Below, in pieces: positions 35,662 to 44,640 of a stretch of DNA of 64,000 nucleotides. Each line of letters begins with the position of its first letter. The first letter of the stretch is position 1. The notes beneath the pieces were generated by a model. That model saw only the letters and a list, made by a program, of their open reading frames with translations. It was not told where the DNA came from and made no database searches. The stretch covers positions 1 to 64,000 of the forward strand of contig NZ_JARHUJ010000002.1 in assembly GCF_029223285.1 (NCBI RefSeq), written 5' to 3'. Position numbers and translations under genes: made by a program. The DNA is from Paraflavitalea sp. CAU 1676. Its GTDB lineage: Bacteria; Bacteroidota; Bacteroidia; Chitinophagales; Chitinophagaceae.

Positions 35662-36471
35662 ATGTTACGACAAGTCTTAGGGCTGTTACTGGCAGGCGCA
35701 TTACTGCAGGCCTGCAGCAATGCTGAAATAACCGTTACACCCGTCTCTGCCGGAAAATGGAAAGGCGAATGGGAGCGTGCCGGGCGAATGAATAGTGCTA
35801 CTTTGACAATCGACTCGTTAGCTGTGGATAGCATACAATTCTCGATAATGGCATTCAGTGGCGGTAATAACGGCGAGATTGAAGGGAAGGCTGCGATCAG
35901 GGGCAATAGGGCTGTCTTCGAATTAGCAGAGGCTAGCGATACTTGTCGCCTTATCTTCGAAATGCAGGGCGATAGTCTGATCTCGATCGACCAGCAGGCA
36001 GGTCAGTGTGGTGCCGGCGCCGGTGTGAGCTTTGGCGGAAAGTATACGAAAGCCGGTGCTTATGTGGCCGACCTGCATGAAGGGGCGCCTGAAGAAGGAC
36101 TCGAAAACGATGACCTCATTGCACTGGGCATCTTACGCAATCCTGCGGAGGATTCGGTATTCAGGGCACTGGTAAAGAAGGATTATGACCTCTTCGTGAG
36201 GACGACCCAGTTGGTGTCGGAAGATGAGGACCTGGACAGTCTTGGCGCCCGGGTGTCGTCATCGGGTGTGCGTGGGTTGTACACACAAATGGAGAATATC
36301 ATCATGGTCGATTCTGCCCGTCATTTCTGGGCGGCGGTGATCGAGGATGGAAATGTGTATTACTATACCAACCGACCGCTCGCCGACGATAAGCTACCTG
36401 CTACGATCGATAAATGGCGCTCGCGATTTAAAGAGTATCCGATCAGCAAGCGGTATGAAGAGATTGAATAA
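35662..36471 (+). CDS. putative lipoprotein of unknown function
   Basis: About 269 residues. The ATG at 35662 gives MLRQVLGLLLAGALLQACSN, a signal peptide with the lipobox LQAC and a lipidated Cys18; an upstream start at 35620 would add an unlikely extension. The mature protein has a beta-rich N-terminal half (GKWKGEWERAGRMNSATLTIDS, about residues 28-50) and a C-terminal helical half with DDLIALGILRNP. No family recognised. It is the only plus-strand gene in this otherwise minus-strand block. Composition and signal support coding. Confidence 0.75.
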   Translation: MLRQVLGLLLAGALLQACSNAEITVTPVSAGKWKGEWERAGRMNSATLTIDSLAVDSIQFSIMAFSGGNNGEIEGKAAIRGNRAVFELAEASDTCRLIFEMQGDSLISIDQQAGQCGAGAGVSFGGKYTKAGAYVADLHEGAPEEGLENDDLIALGILRNPAEDSVFRALVKKDYDLFVRTTQLVSEDEDLDSLGARVSSSGVRGLYTQMENIIMVDSARHFWAAVIEDGNVYYYTNRPLADDKLPATIDKWRSRFKEYPISKRYEEIE

Positions 36472-36531
36472 TAATAAAAAAGCCGGATGATGATCAGACG
36501 GCACCCTATATCGCTTTTGACGATGTGGCCG

Positions 36532-37194
36532 CTAATATTCGATTTTCACCGTCGTGGTTTTGCCAGAATCTAACATGATCTCTTTTTCTAAAAGCACCTT
36601 CGATGGATAATATACGTGACTATAAAGCCTTAAATAGGCTTTGTTGCTTTCGGAATACGAAAAGCTGTCGATAAAGATCTCTGCGGCGAATGGTGGCTTA
36701 AAGCTCTTTTCAACGCCCAGGTTCCCAAAGGTTTGTCCAGTACGGGTTATGTAGTCCAGGCGAACATCTATCGTATCTTTTGTCCCGTTGCCTTTTTCCG
36801 GAAATGTGTTTAGTGTGAGGTCGATTTTTACGTAACTGGCGACGTCAAGCATTAATGTGTCGTAGCGGTGCTCATAAACATACCAGTTTCTACCGTATAC
36901 ACCCGTCTGCACCATCCGGGGCTTCGATACGAGGGGCCAGTAAAAGCGGTCGGTTCCCCAATCCGGCACATCGATCGAGTATTCCCCGTTCTGATCGGTG
37001 GTGGCTGTATAGATGAGGCTTTCGGACAATGGTCCCTGTCCACGTCTAACGAAGTGAAGCTGTATTTTTGCTGCTGCAACTGGCATTCGGTCATACTGCC
37101 GGAGCACTACGCCTTTAAAAGTTTTGGACTGTTTGTCCTTCCCACAGGCACATAGTATACAGAGTGACGTTAAAATATAACCTAATGTCTTCAT
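36532..37194 (-). CDS. putative lipoprotein with carboxypeptidase-regulatory-like domain
   Basis: About 220 residues from MKTLGYILTSLCILCACGKD, a signal peptide with lipobox LCAC (Cys17) and serine-free spacer; a longer frame to 37305 is rejected. The mature N-terminal half (FKGVVLRQYDRMPVAAAKIQLHFVRRG..TTDQNGEYSIDVPDWG) has the beta-sandwich signature of carboxypeptidase-regulatory-like or DUF4198-type domains, in which a strand, a variable part and DxxGxYxI recur. Function unknown; such domains bind surface partners. It sits between yajC and coaE on the same strand. Confidence 0.75.
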   Translation of the reverse strand: MKTLGYILTSLCILCACGKDKQSKTFKGVVLRQYDRMPVAAAKIQLHFVRRGQGPLSESLIYTATTDQNGEYSIDVPDWGTDRFYWPLVSKPRMVQTGVYGRNWYVYEHRYDTLMLDVASYVKIDLTLNTFPEKGNGTKDTIDVRLDYITRTGQTFGNLGVEKSFKPPFAAEIFIDSFSYSESNKAYLRLYSHVYYPSKVLLEKEIMLDSGKTTTVKIEY

Positions 37195-37317
37195 GGTAGG
37201 GGTTTGATAACCCAAAATACGACAAGGAGTAAGAAATGAAAAGGAATGTCTCACCTTTAAATAAAGGTCCTGAGCATTTTTCAATCGACTAAAAGACGCC
37301 ACCACTACCCGAAATGA

Positions 37318-37351
37318 GAAAGAGGCTGCATCATTGATGCAGCCTCTTTCT
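37318..37351. terminator. bidirectional terminator downstream of yajC
   Basis: A 15-bp perfect palindrome arm (AGAAAGAGGCTGCATCA) faces TGATGCAGCCTCTTTCT over a short loop. It is A-rich on one side and ends in TTTCTTAC on the other, and lies 23 bp beyond the yajC stop codon. Confidence 0.85.
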
Positions 37352-37373
37352 TACTAAAATATTCCTTTAACGC

Positions 37374-37712
37374 TTATTTGGCAGTTGTAGCTGCTGCGTT
37401 GGCCTTGTTCAGGTTGTTGGACCACTCGATAGAGATAGCACTCTTCTCGATCTTGATGTAGCTGCCGGGGCTTGTTTCCAGGTCGATAGTACCGTCTTCA
37501 TTTACCTTGTTCACTTTACCGTGGATACCAGCGATGGTAACCACCTTATCGCCTTTTTGCAGGTTTTCCTGGAATGTCTTGGCTAATTTGGCTTTTTTAG
37601 CTTGAGGGCGGATCATGAATAACCAGAAAATGAGGATCATACCACCCAACAGTACCAGTTGCATTGTACCGCCGCCGGCGCCTGCCTGTAAGAAAACAAC
37701 TAAAGATGTCAT
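37374..37712 (-). CDS. yajC: Sec translocon accessory protein YajC
   Basis: A 112-residue YajC protein. One membrane segment (LVLLGGMILIFWLFMIRPQ, residues 18-36) is followed by the KAKLAKTFQENLQKGDKVVTIAGIHGKV motif of the soluble domain and a lysine-rich tail. YajC associates with SecDF and stimulates protein export in the inner membrane. It is downstream of DUF1573 and nusB in the order typical of Bacteroidota, where a coaE gene often follows. Confidence 0.95.
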   Translation of the reverse strand: MTSLVVFLQAGAGGGTMQLVLLGGMILIFWLFMIRPQAKKAKLAKTFQENLQKGDKVVTIAGIHGKVNKVNEDGTIDLETSPGSYIKIEKSAISIEWSNNLNKANAAATTAK

Positions 37713-37820
37713 TTTGTATGTCTGTTTTAAAAATGTTTTGTATCAGGTTCGCGGCCGCAAGATACGGGAATCATAATAATTTAACTTACCGTATCTGTTT
37801 CAGCCTTGTTAATTAAGCAA

Positions 37821-38282
37821 TTACTCCGCTTTTTTGGCCTTCACCTCTACCGTAAACTGCAGCTTGTGTTCGCCGCTTCCTTCGGTATTCGCAATCACGA
37901 AGATGCTTTTTGAATTGGGGCCAGGTTTGCCGGCACTGTTGAAAGAGGCCTTGATGATGCCTTCTGCCCCGGGCGCTACGGGTTGCTCGGGTTTTTCTGC
38001 CACGGTACAACCACAGCTTACGTTTACATTCTTGATGACGAGGGGTTTGGTACCGGTATTCTTAAAGCGGTAAGAGATATCTACCACCTGGCCTTCCGTG
38101 ATCGTGCCCACATCCTTTACAGAGTCGATCCATTGCAGGGTCGTTACGTCGGCTGGTGCCGCCGCTTCTGTGGAGGTCGCTGTTACGGTAGTGGCCGGAG
38201 TTACTTTTTGTTCTGTGGCTGCGCTTTCACAGGCTGCTGCCAGTACGCCAATCGCCAATGTCAGATACAGGAATGATTTCAT
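37821..38282 (-). CDS. DUF1573 domain lipoprotein
   Basis: A 153-residue periplasmic protein. The N-terminus MKSFLYLTLAIGVLAAACES has a lipobox (AAAC, Cys18). After a Thr/Ala-rich linker, residues 50-150 form an Ig-like DUF1573 domain, recognised by FKNTGTKPLVIKNVNVSCGCTV and the later KPGPNSKSIFVIANT. The SCGC motif could bind copper or form a disulfide. DUF1573 proteins are common in Bacteroidota between nusB and yajC; their function is not established. It is 27 bp downstream of nusB and 108 bp upstream of yajC. Confidence 0.9.
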   Translation of the reverse strand: MKSFLYLTLAIGVLAAACESAATEQKVTPATTVTATSTEAAAPADVTTLQWIDSVKDVGTITEGQVVDISYRFKNTGTKPLVIKNVNVSCGCTVAEKPEQPVAPGAEGIIKASFNSAGKPGPNSKSIFVIANTEGSGEHKLQFTVEVKAKKAE

Positions 38283-38309
38283 GCGAATGATAAATTTATA
38301 GGTATGCTT

Positions 38310-39245
38310 TTAGTTGGAGGAGGATGGTTTGAATGCCACTTTATGCATCTTCTCGTCCTTCACCAGGTCTTTATGAATATTATCGAGTATACCGTTTACA
38401 AACTGTCCACTCTGCGGTGTGCTGTATTCTTTGGCGAGGTCGATGTACTCGTTGATGGTTACCTTGGGGGGAATGGTCTCGAAGTACAGGAATTCGCACA
38501 CGCCCATGCGCATGAGGATCATGTCGAGTACGGCAATACGCTCGGGATCCCAGTTCTTGAGTTTGGGTTTGATGTGCTCCATGGTAACTTCCTTCTTATT
38601 AAGGACGGTTTCCAGTAGTCCCTTGCCAAACAACCATTTTTCTTTGCTGATCAACTCCTGGAAGTTGAAGGAGGAAGGCTTGTTCAGGAAGTTTTGCACC
38701 AGCAAACGGAGCATGTCGGCATCATCGTCCCAATTGGTGAAGTTTTCTTCCACGAAGCTGGTAAAGCTTTCGTTGGGCAGCAGCAGTTCATTAAAGATGA
38801 ACTCCAGCATGGCCTTTTCCTCTTTCTTATCGCGGCCGGCTACGGCAATGTATTGCTGGTATTTGTCGGTTTCTACCAGTTGGTGATAGAGTTTGCGCAA
38901 GAGGTCGGTATTCTCCAGCAGTTCGGGACGAGTTTCTTTCACTGCTTTCTGATAGGAGGGGTATTCGAGGATCTTCCACAGCAGTTCGTTGCCAGCCAGT
39001 TTGATGTTGACGTTGAGGTCTTCGTAAGAGGGCAGGTGCTTGCCGGCACGGTTACGGGCGTCAATTTCGGCATAACGGGCCACTTCGGTGAGATAGTGGA
39101 TCAGATAAACAAACAGCTGGTGGGTTTGGTCAAAATGTTTCTGGAGGAGCTTGAACGGATCGTTCGGTTTTTCGTTGGTTTCCTGACTTTCTACGGAATA
39201 GAGGGCCTGCATTACCTTCACACGGATGTTTCTTCTGCTGATCAT
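38310..39245 (-). CDS. nusB: transcription antitermination factor NusB (long Bacteroidota form)
   Basis: A 311-residue NusB. The N-terminus begins MISRRNIRVKVMQALYSVE, the family motif, and the C-terminal helical domain (about 190-300) contains WDPERIAVLDMILMRMGVCEFLYFETIPPKVTINEYIDLAKEYSTPQS with FVNGILDNI, matching the E. coli RNA-binding and protein-contact regions. NusB supports rRNA antitermination with NusE (S10). It is about twice the length of the E. coli protein (139) because of an insert of about 170 residues in the middle, which is usual in this phylum. A TAGTTTTG box lies at 39269-39276, about 24 bp upstream. Confidence 0.93.
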   Translation of the reverse strand: MISRRNIRVKVMQALYSVESQETNEKPNDPFKLLQKHFDQTHQLFVYLIHYLTEVARYAEIDARNRAGKHLPSYEDLNVNIKLAGNELLWKILEYPSYQKAVKETRPELLENTDLLRKLYHQLVETDKYQQYIAVAGRDKKEEKAMLEFIFNELLLPNESFTSFVEENFTNWDDDADMLRLLVQNFLNKPSSFNFQELISKEKWLFGKGLLETVLNKKEVTMEHIKPKLKNWDPERIAVLDMILMRMGVCEFLYFETIPPKVTINEYIDLAKEYSTPQSGQFVNGILDNIHKDLVKDEKMHKVAFKPSSSN

Positions 39246-39662
39246 GCTAAGAGCTTATTTTGAACCGGCAAAACTAACGCTTTCCGGCGGAATAAGGAAT
39301 TTGGATTGCCGATTTCGGACTGGCAGCCTGTTAAATCAGCAGTCGGTTTACGGGCAAACCGCCGCCCAGGCGGGGTAAAACCGGTTTAATGGACGGTTCA
39401 GCATCAACCGGTTAAAAAGCTGGTGGAACATCGTTTGGCCGGCGGGCTGCTAAATTGGCATTAGTGGTGTGTGAAATATGTCACCGGGTACGCAAAGCCC
39501 TGTCAGCCTTTCCTCCACAAGCTGAAAAAATGACCTGTAAATCCGGTTTGGTATAGATTATGTTTACCTTTGCGGACCTTTGGACGGGGGCACGCTCCGG
39601 CCATGAGGGAGCCTAAATCTCAATTATAAACTTTTTCACCAAAATCAAAAAACTGATAAACT
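39246..39662. other. intergenic region of about 415 bp before groES
   Basis: Contains a -7 box for nusB (39269-39276), AACCGGTT-type palindromes near 39378-39413, and the groES -7 box at 39565-39572. I found no CIRCE element, although HrcA-type control is common elsewhere. Confidence 0.5.
39565..39572 (+). promoter_or_regulatory. -7 box of the groES-groEL operon
   Basis: TACCTTTG matches TAnnTTTG. The nearest upstream TTTG is only 14 bp away, shorter than the usual 19-20, so the -33 side is weak. The leader would be about 85 nt. Confidence 0.45.
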
Positions 39663-39944
39663 ATGGCTAAGAAGCTTAATGTTACCCCCTTGCACGACCG
39701 GGTAATTGTGAAACCCGCTAAAGCGGAAGAGAAAACTGCCGGTGGTATCATCATTCCTGACACTGCCAAAGAAAAGCCCCAGCGTGGTACCGTGGTTGCA
39801 GCTGGTCCTGGTAAGAAAGATGAGCCTGTAACAGTAAAAGTAGGTGATACCGTTCTCTATGGTAAATATTCCGGAACTGAGATCCAGATCGAAGGCGATG
39901 ACCTCCTGATCATGAGAGAGAGCGACATCTTAGCAATCGTTTAA
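39663..39944 (+). CDS. groS: co-chaperonin GroES
   Basis: A 93-residue GroES with the mobile loop ([20 protein letters not shown], residues 23-42) and [26 protein letters not shown] at the C-terminus, including the conserved roof loop region. It caps GroEL during ATP-driven folding. The GroEL gene follows after 51 bp; both are under one likely promoter. No Shine-Dalgarno is apparent. Confidence 0.97.
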   Translation: MAKKLNVTPLHDRVIVKPAKAEEKTAGGIIIPDTAKEKPQRGTVVAAGPGKKDEPVTVKVGDTVLYGKYSGTEIQIEGDDLLIMRESDILAIV

Positions 39945-39995
39945 TTCATTCCCGATTAATTTCCACCATTCATTAATTCTCAAATTGAATATAAT

Positions 39996-41636
39996 ATGGC
40001 AAAACAACTGTTCTTCGATATCGAAGCGCGTAATAAAATGAAGAGAGGGGTTGATACCCTGGCAAATGCGGTAAAAGTGACCTTAGGTCCCAAAGGCCGT
40101 AATGTGGTTCTCGAAAAGAAATTCGGTGCACCTGCTATCACTAAAGACGGTGTTACTGTAGCAAAAGAAATTGAACTGGAAGACCCCATCGAGAACATGG
40201 GTGCTCAGATGGTGAAAGAAGTAGCTTCCAAAACTGCTGACATTGCAGGTGATGGAACTACAACCGCTACCGTACTCGCACAGGCAATCATCGCCGAAGG
40301 TTTGAAAAACGTAGCAGCAGGTGCCAACCCAATGGACCTGAAGCGCGGTATCGACAAAGCTGTTGCAGCTGTAGTTGAAAACCTGAAGAGCCAATCCCAG
40401 TCTGTTGGTATCGACAGCAAGAAGATCCAGCAGGTAGCTTCTATCTCTGCCAATAACGACGAAACAATCGGTAAGCTGATCGCTGAAGCGTTCGGTAAAG
40501 TAGGTAAAGAAGGTGTTATCACTGTAGAAGAAGCGAAAGGTACCGATACCAACGTTGACGTGGTAGAAGGTATGCAATTCGACCGCGGTTACATCTCTCC
40601 ATATTTCGTTACCAACAGCGAAAAAATGGAAGCTGAACTGCAAACTCCTTATATCCTGATCTACGACAAGAAGATCAGCGCTATGAAGGATATCCTCCAC
40701 ATCCTCGAGAAAGTTGCTCAAAGCGGTCGTCCGTTGCTGATCATCGCCGAAGACCTGGAAGGCGAAGCACTCGCTACCCTCGTAGTGAACAAGCTCCGCG
40801 GTACCCTGAAAGTAGCAGCTGTTAAGGCTCCTGGTTTCGGCGATCGTCGTAAAGAAATGCTCCAGGATATCGCGGTTCTTACCAAAGGTATCGTGATCAG
40901 CGAAGAGCAAGGTTACACTCTGGAAAAGGCTGACCTCAGCTACCTCGGTACAGCAGCTTCAGTTACCATCGACAAAGACAACACTACTGTTGTTGGCGGA
41001 AAGGGTAAAAAAGATGATATCGTTGCCCGCGTTAACCAGATCAAATCTCAGATCGAATCCACAACTTCCGATTACGATAAAGAAAAATTACAAGAGCGTC
41101 TCGCTAAGTTGAGCGGTGGTGTTGCTGTACTGTACGTAGGTGCTGCAACCGAAGTGGAAATGAAAGAGAAGAAAGACCGTGTTGACGACGCCCTGCACGC
41201 TACCCGCGCTGCCGTTGAAGAAGGTATCGTTCCCGGTGGTGGTATCGCTTACATCCGCGCTATCGCCAGCCTGGAAAAGCTGAAAGGAGCTGTTAATGAA
41301 GACGAGCAAACAGGTATCGCTATTGTTAAGCGCGCGATCGAAGAGCCTCTGCGCCAGATCGTGTTCAACAGCGGTATCGAAGGTAGCATCGTAGTTCAGA
41401 AAGTGAAAGAAGGACAAGCCGATTACGGATTCAATGCCCGCACTGAGAAGTACGAAAACCTTTTCCGCGCTGGTGTAATTGATCCTACCAAGGTTACCCG
41501 CATCGCACTGGAAAACGCCGCTTCTATTGCCGGTATGTTGCTCACTACTGAGTGTGTAATTGCCGACAAGCCTAAGAAAGAAGAGCCCCATGCACATGGT
41601 GGTGGCGCTCCTGACATGGGCGGCATGGGTTACTAA
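39996..41636 (+). CDS. groL: chaperonin GroEL
   Basis: A 546-residue GroEL. It has the ATP-binding segment [12 protein letters not shown] (about residues 85-97), the catalytic-region aspartates and the C-terminal GGM repeat tail (APDMGGMGY). The oligomeric cytosolic chaperonin folds proteins with GroES. The gene starts 51 bp after groES and ends at a strong hairpin (41663-41702). Codon use is noticeably more optimised (TAC, GGT, AAA) than in its neighbours, as expected for a highly expressed protein. Confidence 0.98.
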   Translation: MAKQLFFDIEARNKMKRGVDTLANAVKVTLGPKGRNVVLEKKFGAPAITKDGVTVAKEIELEDPIENMGAQMVKEVASKTADIAGDGTTTATVLAQAIIAEGLKNVAAGANPMDLKRGIDKAVAAVVENLKSQSQSVGIDSKKIQQVASISANNDETIGKLIAEAFGKVGKEGVITVEEAKGTDTNVDVVEGMQFDRGYISPYFVTNSEKMEAELQTPYILIYDKKISAMKDILHILEKVAQSGRPLLIIAEDLEGEALATLVVNKLRGTLKVAAVKAPGFGDRRKEMLQDIAVLTKGIVISEEQGYTLEKADLSYLGTAASVTIDKDNTTVVGGKGKKDDIVARVNQIKSQIESTTSDYDKEKLQERLAKLSGGVAVLYVGAATEVEMKEKKDRVDDALHATRAAVEEGIVPGGGIAYIRAIASLEKLKGAVNEDEQTGIAIVKRAIEEPLRQIVFNSGIEGSIVVQKVKEGQADYGFNARTEKYENLFRAGVIDPTKVTRIALENAASIAGMLLTTECVIADKPKKEEPHAHGGGAPDMGGMGY

Positions 41637-41662
41637 TATCATTATAGTAACGAATAATACGA

Positions 41663-41706
41663 GATCCCGCAGGTCTTGCCCATTGGGCGAGGCCGCGGGA
41701 TCTTCC
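41663..41706 (+). terminator. terminator of the groES-groEL operon
   Basis: 8-bp stem GATCCCGC/GCGGGATC closes a larger stem-loop with its own internal pairing (TTGCCCATTGGGCGA) and is followed by TTCCTTTTGG. It lies 27 bp past the groEL stop. Confidence 0.7.
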
Positions 41707-41873
41707 TTTTGGGGGCAGTCGGGCCACACCACGGGCTGGCACATCGCGCTCATCGCCGCACCGCTTCGTCGTTCCAATTGTACGAATCAGACAGGATTCC
41801 GCACCGCCTGTATAATACCCGCCCGTGCGGCCCGCGCATCTCCTTTATATTTAGGGTCCTTAATACAGTCAAA

Positions 41874-42332
41874 ATGAAGAGAAGCATGTTATGGCTGGTT
41901 GCTGCCCTCGGTATGGCACAGCTGGCTCAGGCCCAAAGCGCCGAAGATTCAGTAAAGGCAACAGTAAATCAGTTGTTCGAAGGCATGAAGTCGGCCAATG
42001 CGGCCATGGTGAGCGGCGCCTTCAGCGATAGCGCCATCCTGCAAACCATCATTACCCGCAATAAAGAAGGTAAAACGGTGGTGCGCAACCAGCAGGTAAG
42101 CGCCTTCGCGGATTTTGTGGGTAAACAACAGCCGGGTGCAGCGGACGAACGCATCACTTTCGAAACGGTAAAGGTGGACGGTCCGCTGGCGATCGTATGG
42201 ACTCCTTATAAGTTCTACCTCAATGGGGCATTCAGCCATTGCGGAGTGAATTCCTTCCAGTTGGTGCGGCTAAACGGGCAATGGAAGATCCAGTACCTCA
42301 TCGATACCCGCCGCAAGGACGAGTGTAAGTAA
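41874..42332 (+). CDS. secreted NTF2-like (DUF4440/SnoaL-type) protein
   Basis: About 152 residues from MKRSMLWLVAALGMAQLAQAQ, a clear signal peptide ending AQAQ. The mature part AEDSVKATVNQLFEGMKSANAAMVSGAFSDSAILQTI and the later GPLAIVWTPYKFYLNGAFSHCGVNSFQLVRLNGQWKIQYL have the cone-shaped NTF2-like fold signature. Members bind small ligands or are periplasmic enzymes; the role here is unknown. I use the ATG at 41874; a longer frame starting at 41676 is not protein-like. The 3' end is partly duplicated downstream (15 bp at 42318-42332 and 42390-42404). Confidence 0.85.
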   Translation: MKRSMLWLVAALGMAQLAQAQSAEDSVKATVNQLFEGMKSANAAMVSGAFSDSAILQTIITRNKEGKTVVRNQQVSAFADFVGKQQPGAADERITFETVKVDGPLAIVWTPYKFYLNGAFSHCGVNSFQLVRLNGQWKIQYLIDTRRKDECK

Positions 42333-42433
42333 GCGACATGAAAAGGTCGTGGCCGAAGGGCGGGGACCTGGTAGCGCTCCGAAGGCAAAGACGAGTGTAA
42401 GTAAAGGACCATCACGAAAGACCATCAATAGCG

Positions 42434-42480
42434 AGAGGCCGAACAAACAGCATCGACTGCTGACTGTTCGGCCTCTTAAT
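42434..42480. terminator. bidirectional terminator
   Basis: A 12-bp perfect stem AGAGGCCGAACA/TGTTCGGCCTCT with a 19-nt loop lies between the convergent NTF2-like gene and the 42526-43836 gene. Confidence 0.75.
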
Positions 42481-42525
42481 TCTTACTACCGGGCCTGATC
42501 CCTGCCAGGCACCTGGCTGTATGTT

Positions 42526-43836
42526 TTATTTCTTCAACCGGTATTTCTTATTCACTTTCCGGCTATTGAAGTAATCGTTCAGTTCTTTTTCGGTCATCGT
42601 GTTGTCGAACTCGAGCGGAATATCGATCAGCTGTACCTGTATTTGCTTCAACTCGTCTTTGAGCTTATTGGTCTTCTTGGCAATGTCGGGATCCCGTTCT
42701 CCTACGATGGAGTTATCCTGCAACATATATTCCATACGCTTGATAGCCGATCGGATCGAGCTGGCCTGGTTTTGATCAAATACTTTTTGGGGTGCTACCG
42801 CTTCCTTGATGGGGACCAGCGATACGCCCACACTCGGTAATATCTTACCGGTTTTTTGGGAGCCTACACTCGTGGAAGATGTGAGGATCGTTCCTGTCAA
42901 TGCGGTGGTGGAACTGGTAATATCGAAACCTGTACGGGCATTCTTCGTCTTCTTTACGCCTTTGTCCAACTGCACAAAGGTGTACTTGAGCTGCAATACA
43001 TAGGTCCGGATGTTGCGGGAGATCTGGGCAAACTCCTGCAGGGCAAACGGGTAGTTGAGGGCGTCTTTTACGATCACCTTTACAACGGCGGTATCCCGCA
43101 CCATGAAACGGTTGGAGCCGATAAAACTTAGCAGCAATACTTTTTCCTTGCCCGGGTCGGTTTCCTTGACAAAGTCGAAGGGAGGCGACCAGATGAATTC
43201 ATCATCGCACTTTTTAACCGGGGTATAATTCTTCATGGGCAGGTTGGCCAGGAAGGTAATATTGTCGATGGGAAAGCTACCGAATTCGCATTGTACTTTA
43301 AAGGCCAGGGTGTCTCCTTCCTCGATGGTCACCGTCGAGTTGACCGAAGGTTTCATTTTGGCCGGTACGATCTCCGTATTGTAAAATACGATGGCAAAGG
43401 AGGTGTCGATCCTTTCGGCCGGGTTATCGAGGCTTTGTACGCCGATATTGACCCGGTACTCATTATCGTACCGCAGTTTACCACTTAAGAAATAGGATTT
43501 TTCTGCTTTGAAGGTCAGCGTACCATTGTCTTTGTTGATGCGGAGGCCGACGGGCGAATTGCGCAGGTACCAGTAATACTTGGATTCATCTTTGTTGATC
43601 TCCAGGCGGTAAATGAGCGTGGAGTCTACGTGCAGCGTGAAATAAGGATTGAGGTTCTTGATACGCAGTATCGTTTCCATCGAATCGATATGGACAGGGG
43701 AGGTCCCCACTGTATCCATCGTTTTTGTTGGAATAGTGTCGGTCTGTCGATCTTGTGCTGCTAACCAGGCGATTGGTGCAATCAGCCAAACGATCAGCAC
43801 CATCGTTTTTTTTACGAAGGGATTTGGACTTATCAT
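42526..43836 (-). CDS. large secreted protein of unknown function with Ig-like repeats
   Basis: A 436-residue protein with a signal peptide (MVLIVWLIAPIAWLAAQ from residue 12 on; the ATG at 43836 gives a slightly longer n-region). The middle (about residues 60-300) is beta-rich, with strands such as YWYLRNSPVGLRINKDNGTLTF, consistent with cadherin- or Ig-like modules. A C-terminal segment (about 370-430) is predicted helical and charged (NKLKDELKQIQVQLI). I recognise no family. Possibly a cell-surface or gliding-associated protein. It is monocistronic. Confidence 0.8.
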   Translation of the reverse strand: MISPNPFVKKTMVLIVWLIAPIAWLAAQDRQTDTIPTKTMDTVGTSPVHIDSMETILRIKNLNPYFTLHVDSTLIYRLEINKDESKYYWYLRNSPVGLRINKDNGTLTFKAEKSYFLSGKLRYDNEYRVNIGVQSLDNPAERIDTSFAIVFYNTEIVPAKMKPSVNSTVTIEEGDTLAFKVQCEFGSFPIDNITFLANLPMKNYTPVKKCDDEFIWSPPFDFVKETDPGKEKVLLLSFIGSNRFMVRDTAVVKVIVKDALNYPFALQEFAQISRNIRTYVLQLKYTFVQLDKGVKKTKNARTGFDITSSTTALTGTILTSSTSVGSQKTGKILPSVGVSLVPIKEAVAPQKVFDQNQASSIRSAIKRMEYMLQDNSIVGERDPDIAKKTNKLKDELKQIQVQLIDIPLEFDNTMTEKELNDYFNSRKVNKKYRLKK

Positions 43837-43874
43837 GTTTTAGAATCGTGGCCGAAGTTAAACAACAAAACAAT

Positions 43875-43906
43875 AAAAAACCCATCCAAATGGAAATCTG
43901 GATGGG
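43875..43906 (-). terminator. terminator of the Hsp20 gene
   Basis: An 8-bp stem CCCATCCA/TGGATGGG is followed on the minus strand by six T. It lies about 60 bp beyond the Hsp20 stop. Confidence 0.8.
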
Positions 43907-43965
43907 ACTATAACCAAAACCAACTGCTTATGAAAAGAGTTTTAAGAAATATTTAAAGTATTTAC

Positions 43966-44397
43966 TTACTGAATGTTAATTTGTTTAACACTTGCCTTAG
44001 GCTGTTCTTTCTTGGGCAGGTGCAGTTTCAACACACCCTGATCGTACTTAGCCTGGATATTTTCTACATCGATGTTCTCATCAACGCTGAAGCTTCTTTT
44101 AAAGCTGCGTTGTACAAATTCCCTGCGAACTGTTTTGTACTCTTCATTCTTCGTTTCTTCTTTCTTTTCGAAGCTGATGGTGAGTAAACCTTCTTCCACT
44201 TTTACCTGGAAATCTTCTTTACTTAAACCGGCAGCACTCAGTTCTACATGGTACGCGTCGGGCGTTTCATGGATATTTACCGGAGGATTGTGCAGGGCAC
44301 TGTCTTTCCAGGTAGCAGGGATCTGATTGAACAGATCGTCAAATACTGAATTGAATACGCGGTTAGCGGGACGGTTGTTGAATTTTACGAGTGTCAT
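43966..44397 (-). CDS. small heat-shock protein Hsp20 (alpha-crystallin family)
   Basis: A 143-residue Hsp20. The alpha-crystallin domain (about residues 40-135) begins PPVNIHETPDAYHVELSAAGLSKEDFQVKVEEGLLTISFEKK and ends in the conserved A-x-x-x-n-G-v-L motif AKYDQGVLKLHLPKKEQP. A short N-terminal arm and a C-terminal extension without the I-x-I motif are present. It holds unfolded proteins for refolding by other chaperones. A 10-bp palindrome (TACAGCTGTA) sits at 44431-44440 upstream of its ATG. Confidence 0.95.
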   Translation of the reverse strand: MTLVKFNNRPANRVFNSVFDDLFNQIPATWKDSALHNPPVNIHETPDAYHVELSAAGLSKEDFQVKVEEGLLTISFEKKEETKNEEYKTVRREFVQRSFKRSFSVDENIDVENIQAKYDQGVLKLHLPKKEQPKASVKQINIQ

Positions 44398-44430
44398 AGC
44401 TTATAACTTTTTATTGTTTTGAATGATTTG

Positions 44431-44440
44431 TACAGCTGTA
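44431..44440. promoter_or_regulatory. palindrome upstream of the Hsp20 gene
   Basis: TACAGCTGTA is a perfect 10-bp palindrome within TGTACAGCTGTATA, about 35 bp upstream of the ATG. It could be a heat-shock or redox operator; nothing further supports it. Confidence 0.3.
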
Positions 44441-44596
44441 TAGTCAAACGGTATACCAGTGCCAGAAAACAGCTTTTTTACCGCCAAAATGGAAGAAACC
44501 GGAGAGGTGATAGGACAAAATGACCTGTTTTGGTGCTATTGATATGACAGAGTGGCTGGTTGGTCTATTTCGAAAAGCTGACTTCAACTTTTTGCG

Positions 44597-44604
44597 TAGA
44601 TTTG
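44597..44604 (+). promoter_or_regulatory. -7 box of the bacilliredoxin gene
   Basis: TAGATTTG matches TAnnTTTG. It lies 36 bp upstream of the ATG; no clear -33 element is seen at the expected distance. Confidence 0.45.
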
Positions 44605-44640
44605 CGTTCTAACAATTGAACTTAAAAACATTAAATAATT

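Noticed and set aside
39361-39662. CIRCE (HrcA) operator before groES
   Set aside because: No TTAGCACTC-N9-GAGTGCTAA or close variant was found.
40083-40910. A 275-codon frame antisense to groEL
   Set aside because: Codon-bias shadow of a highly expressed gene.
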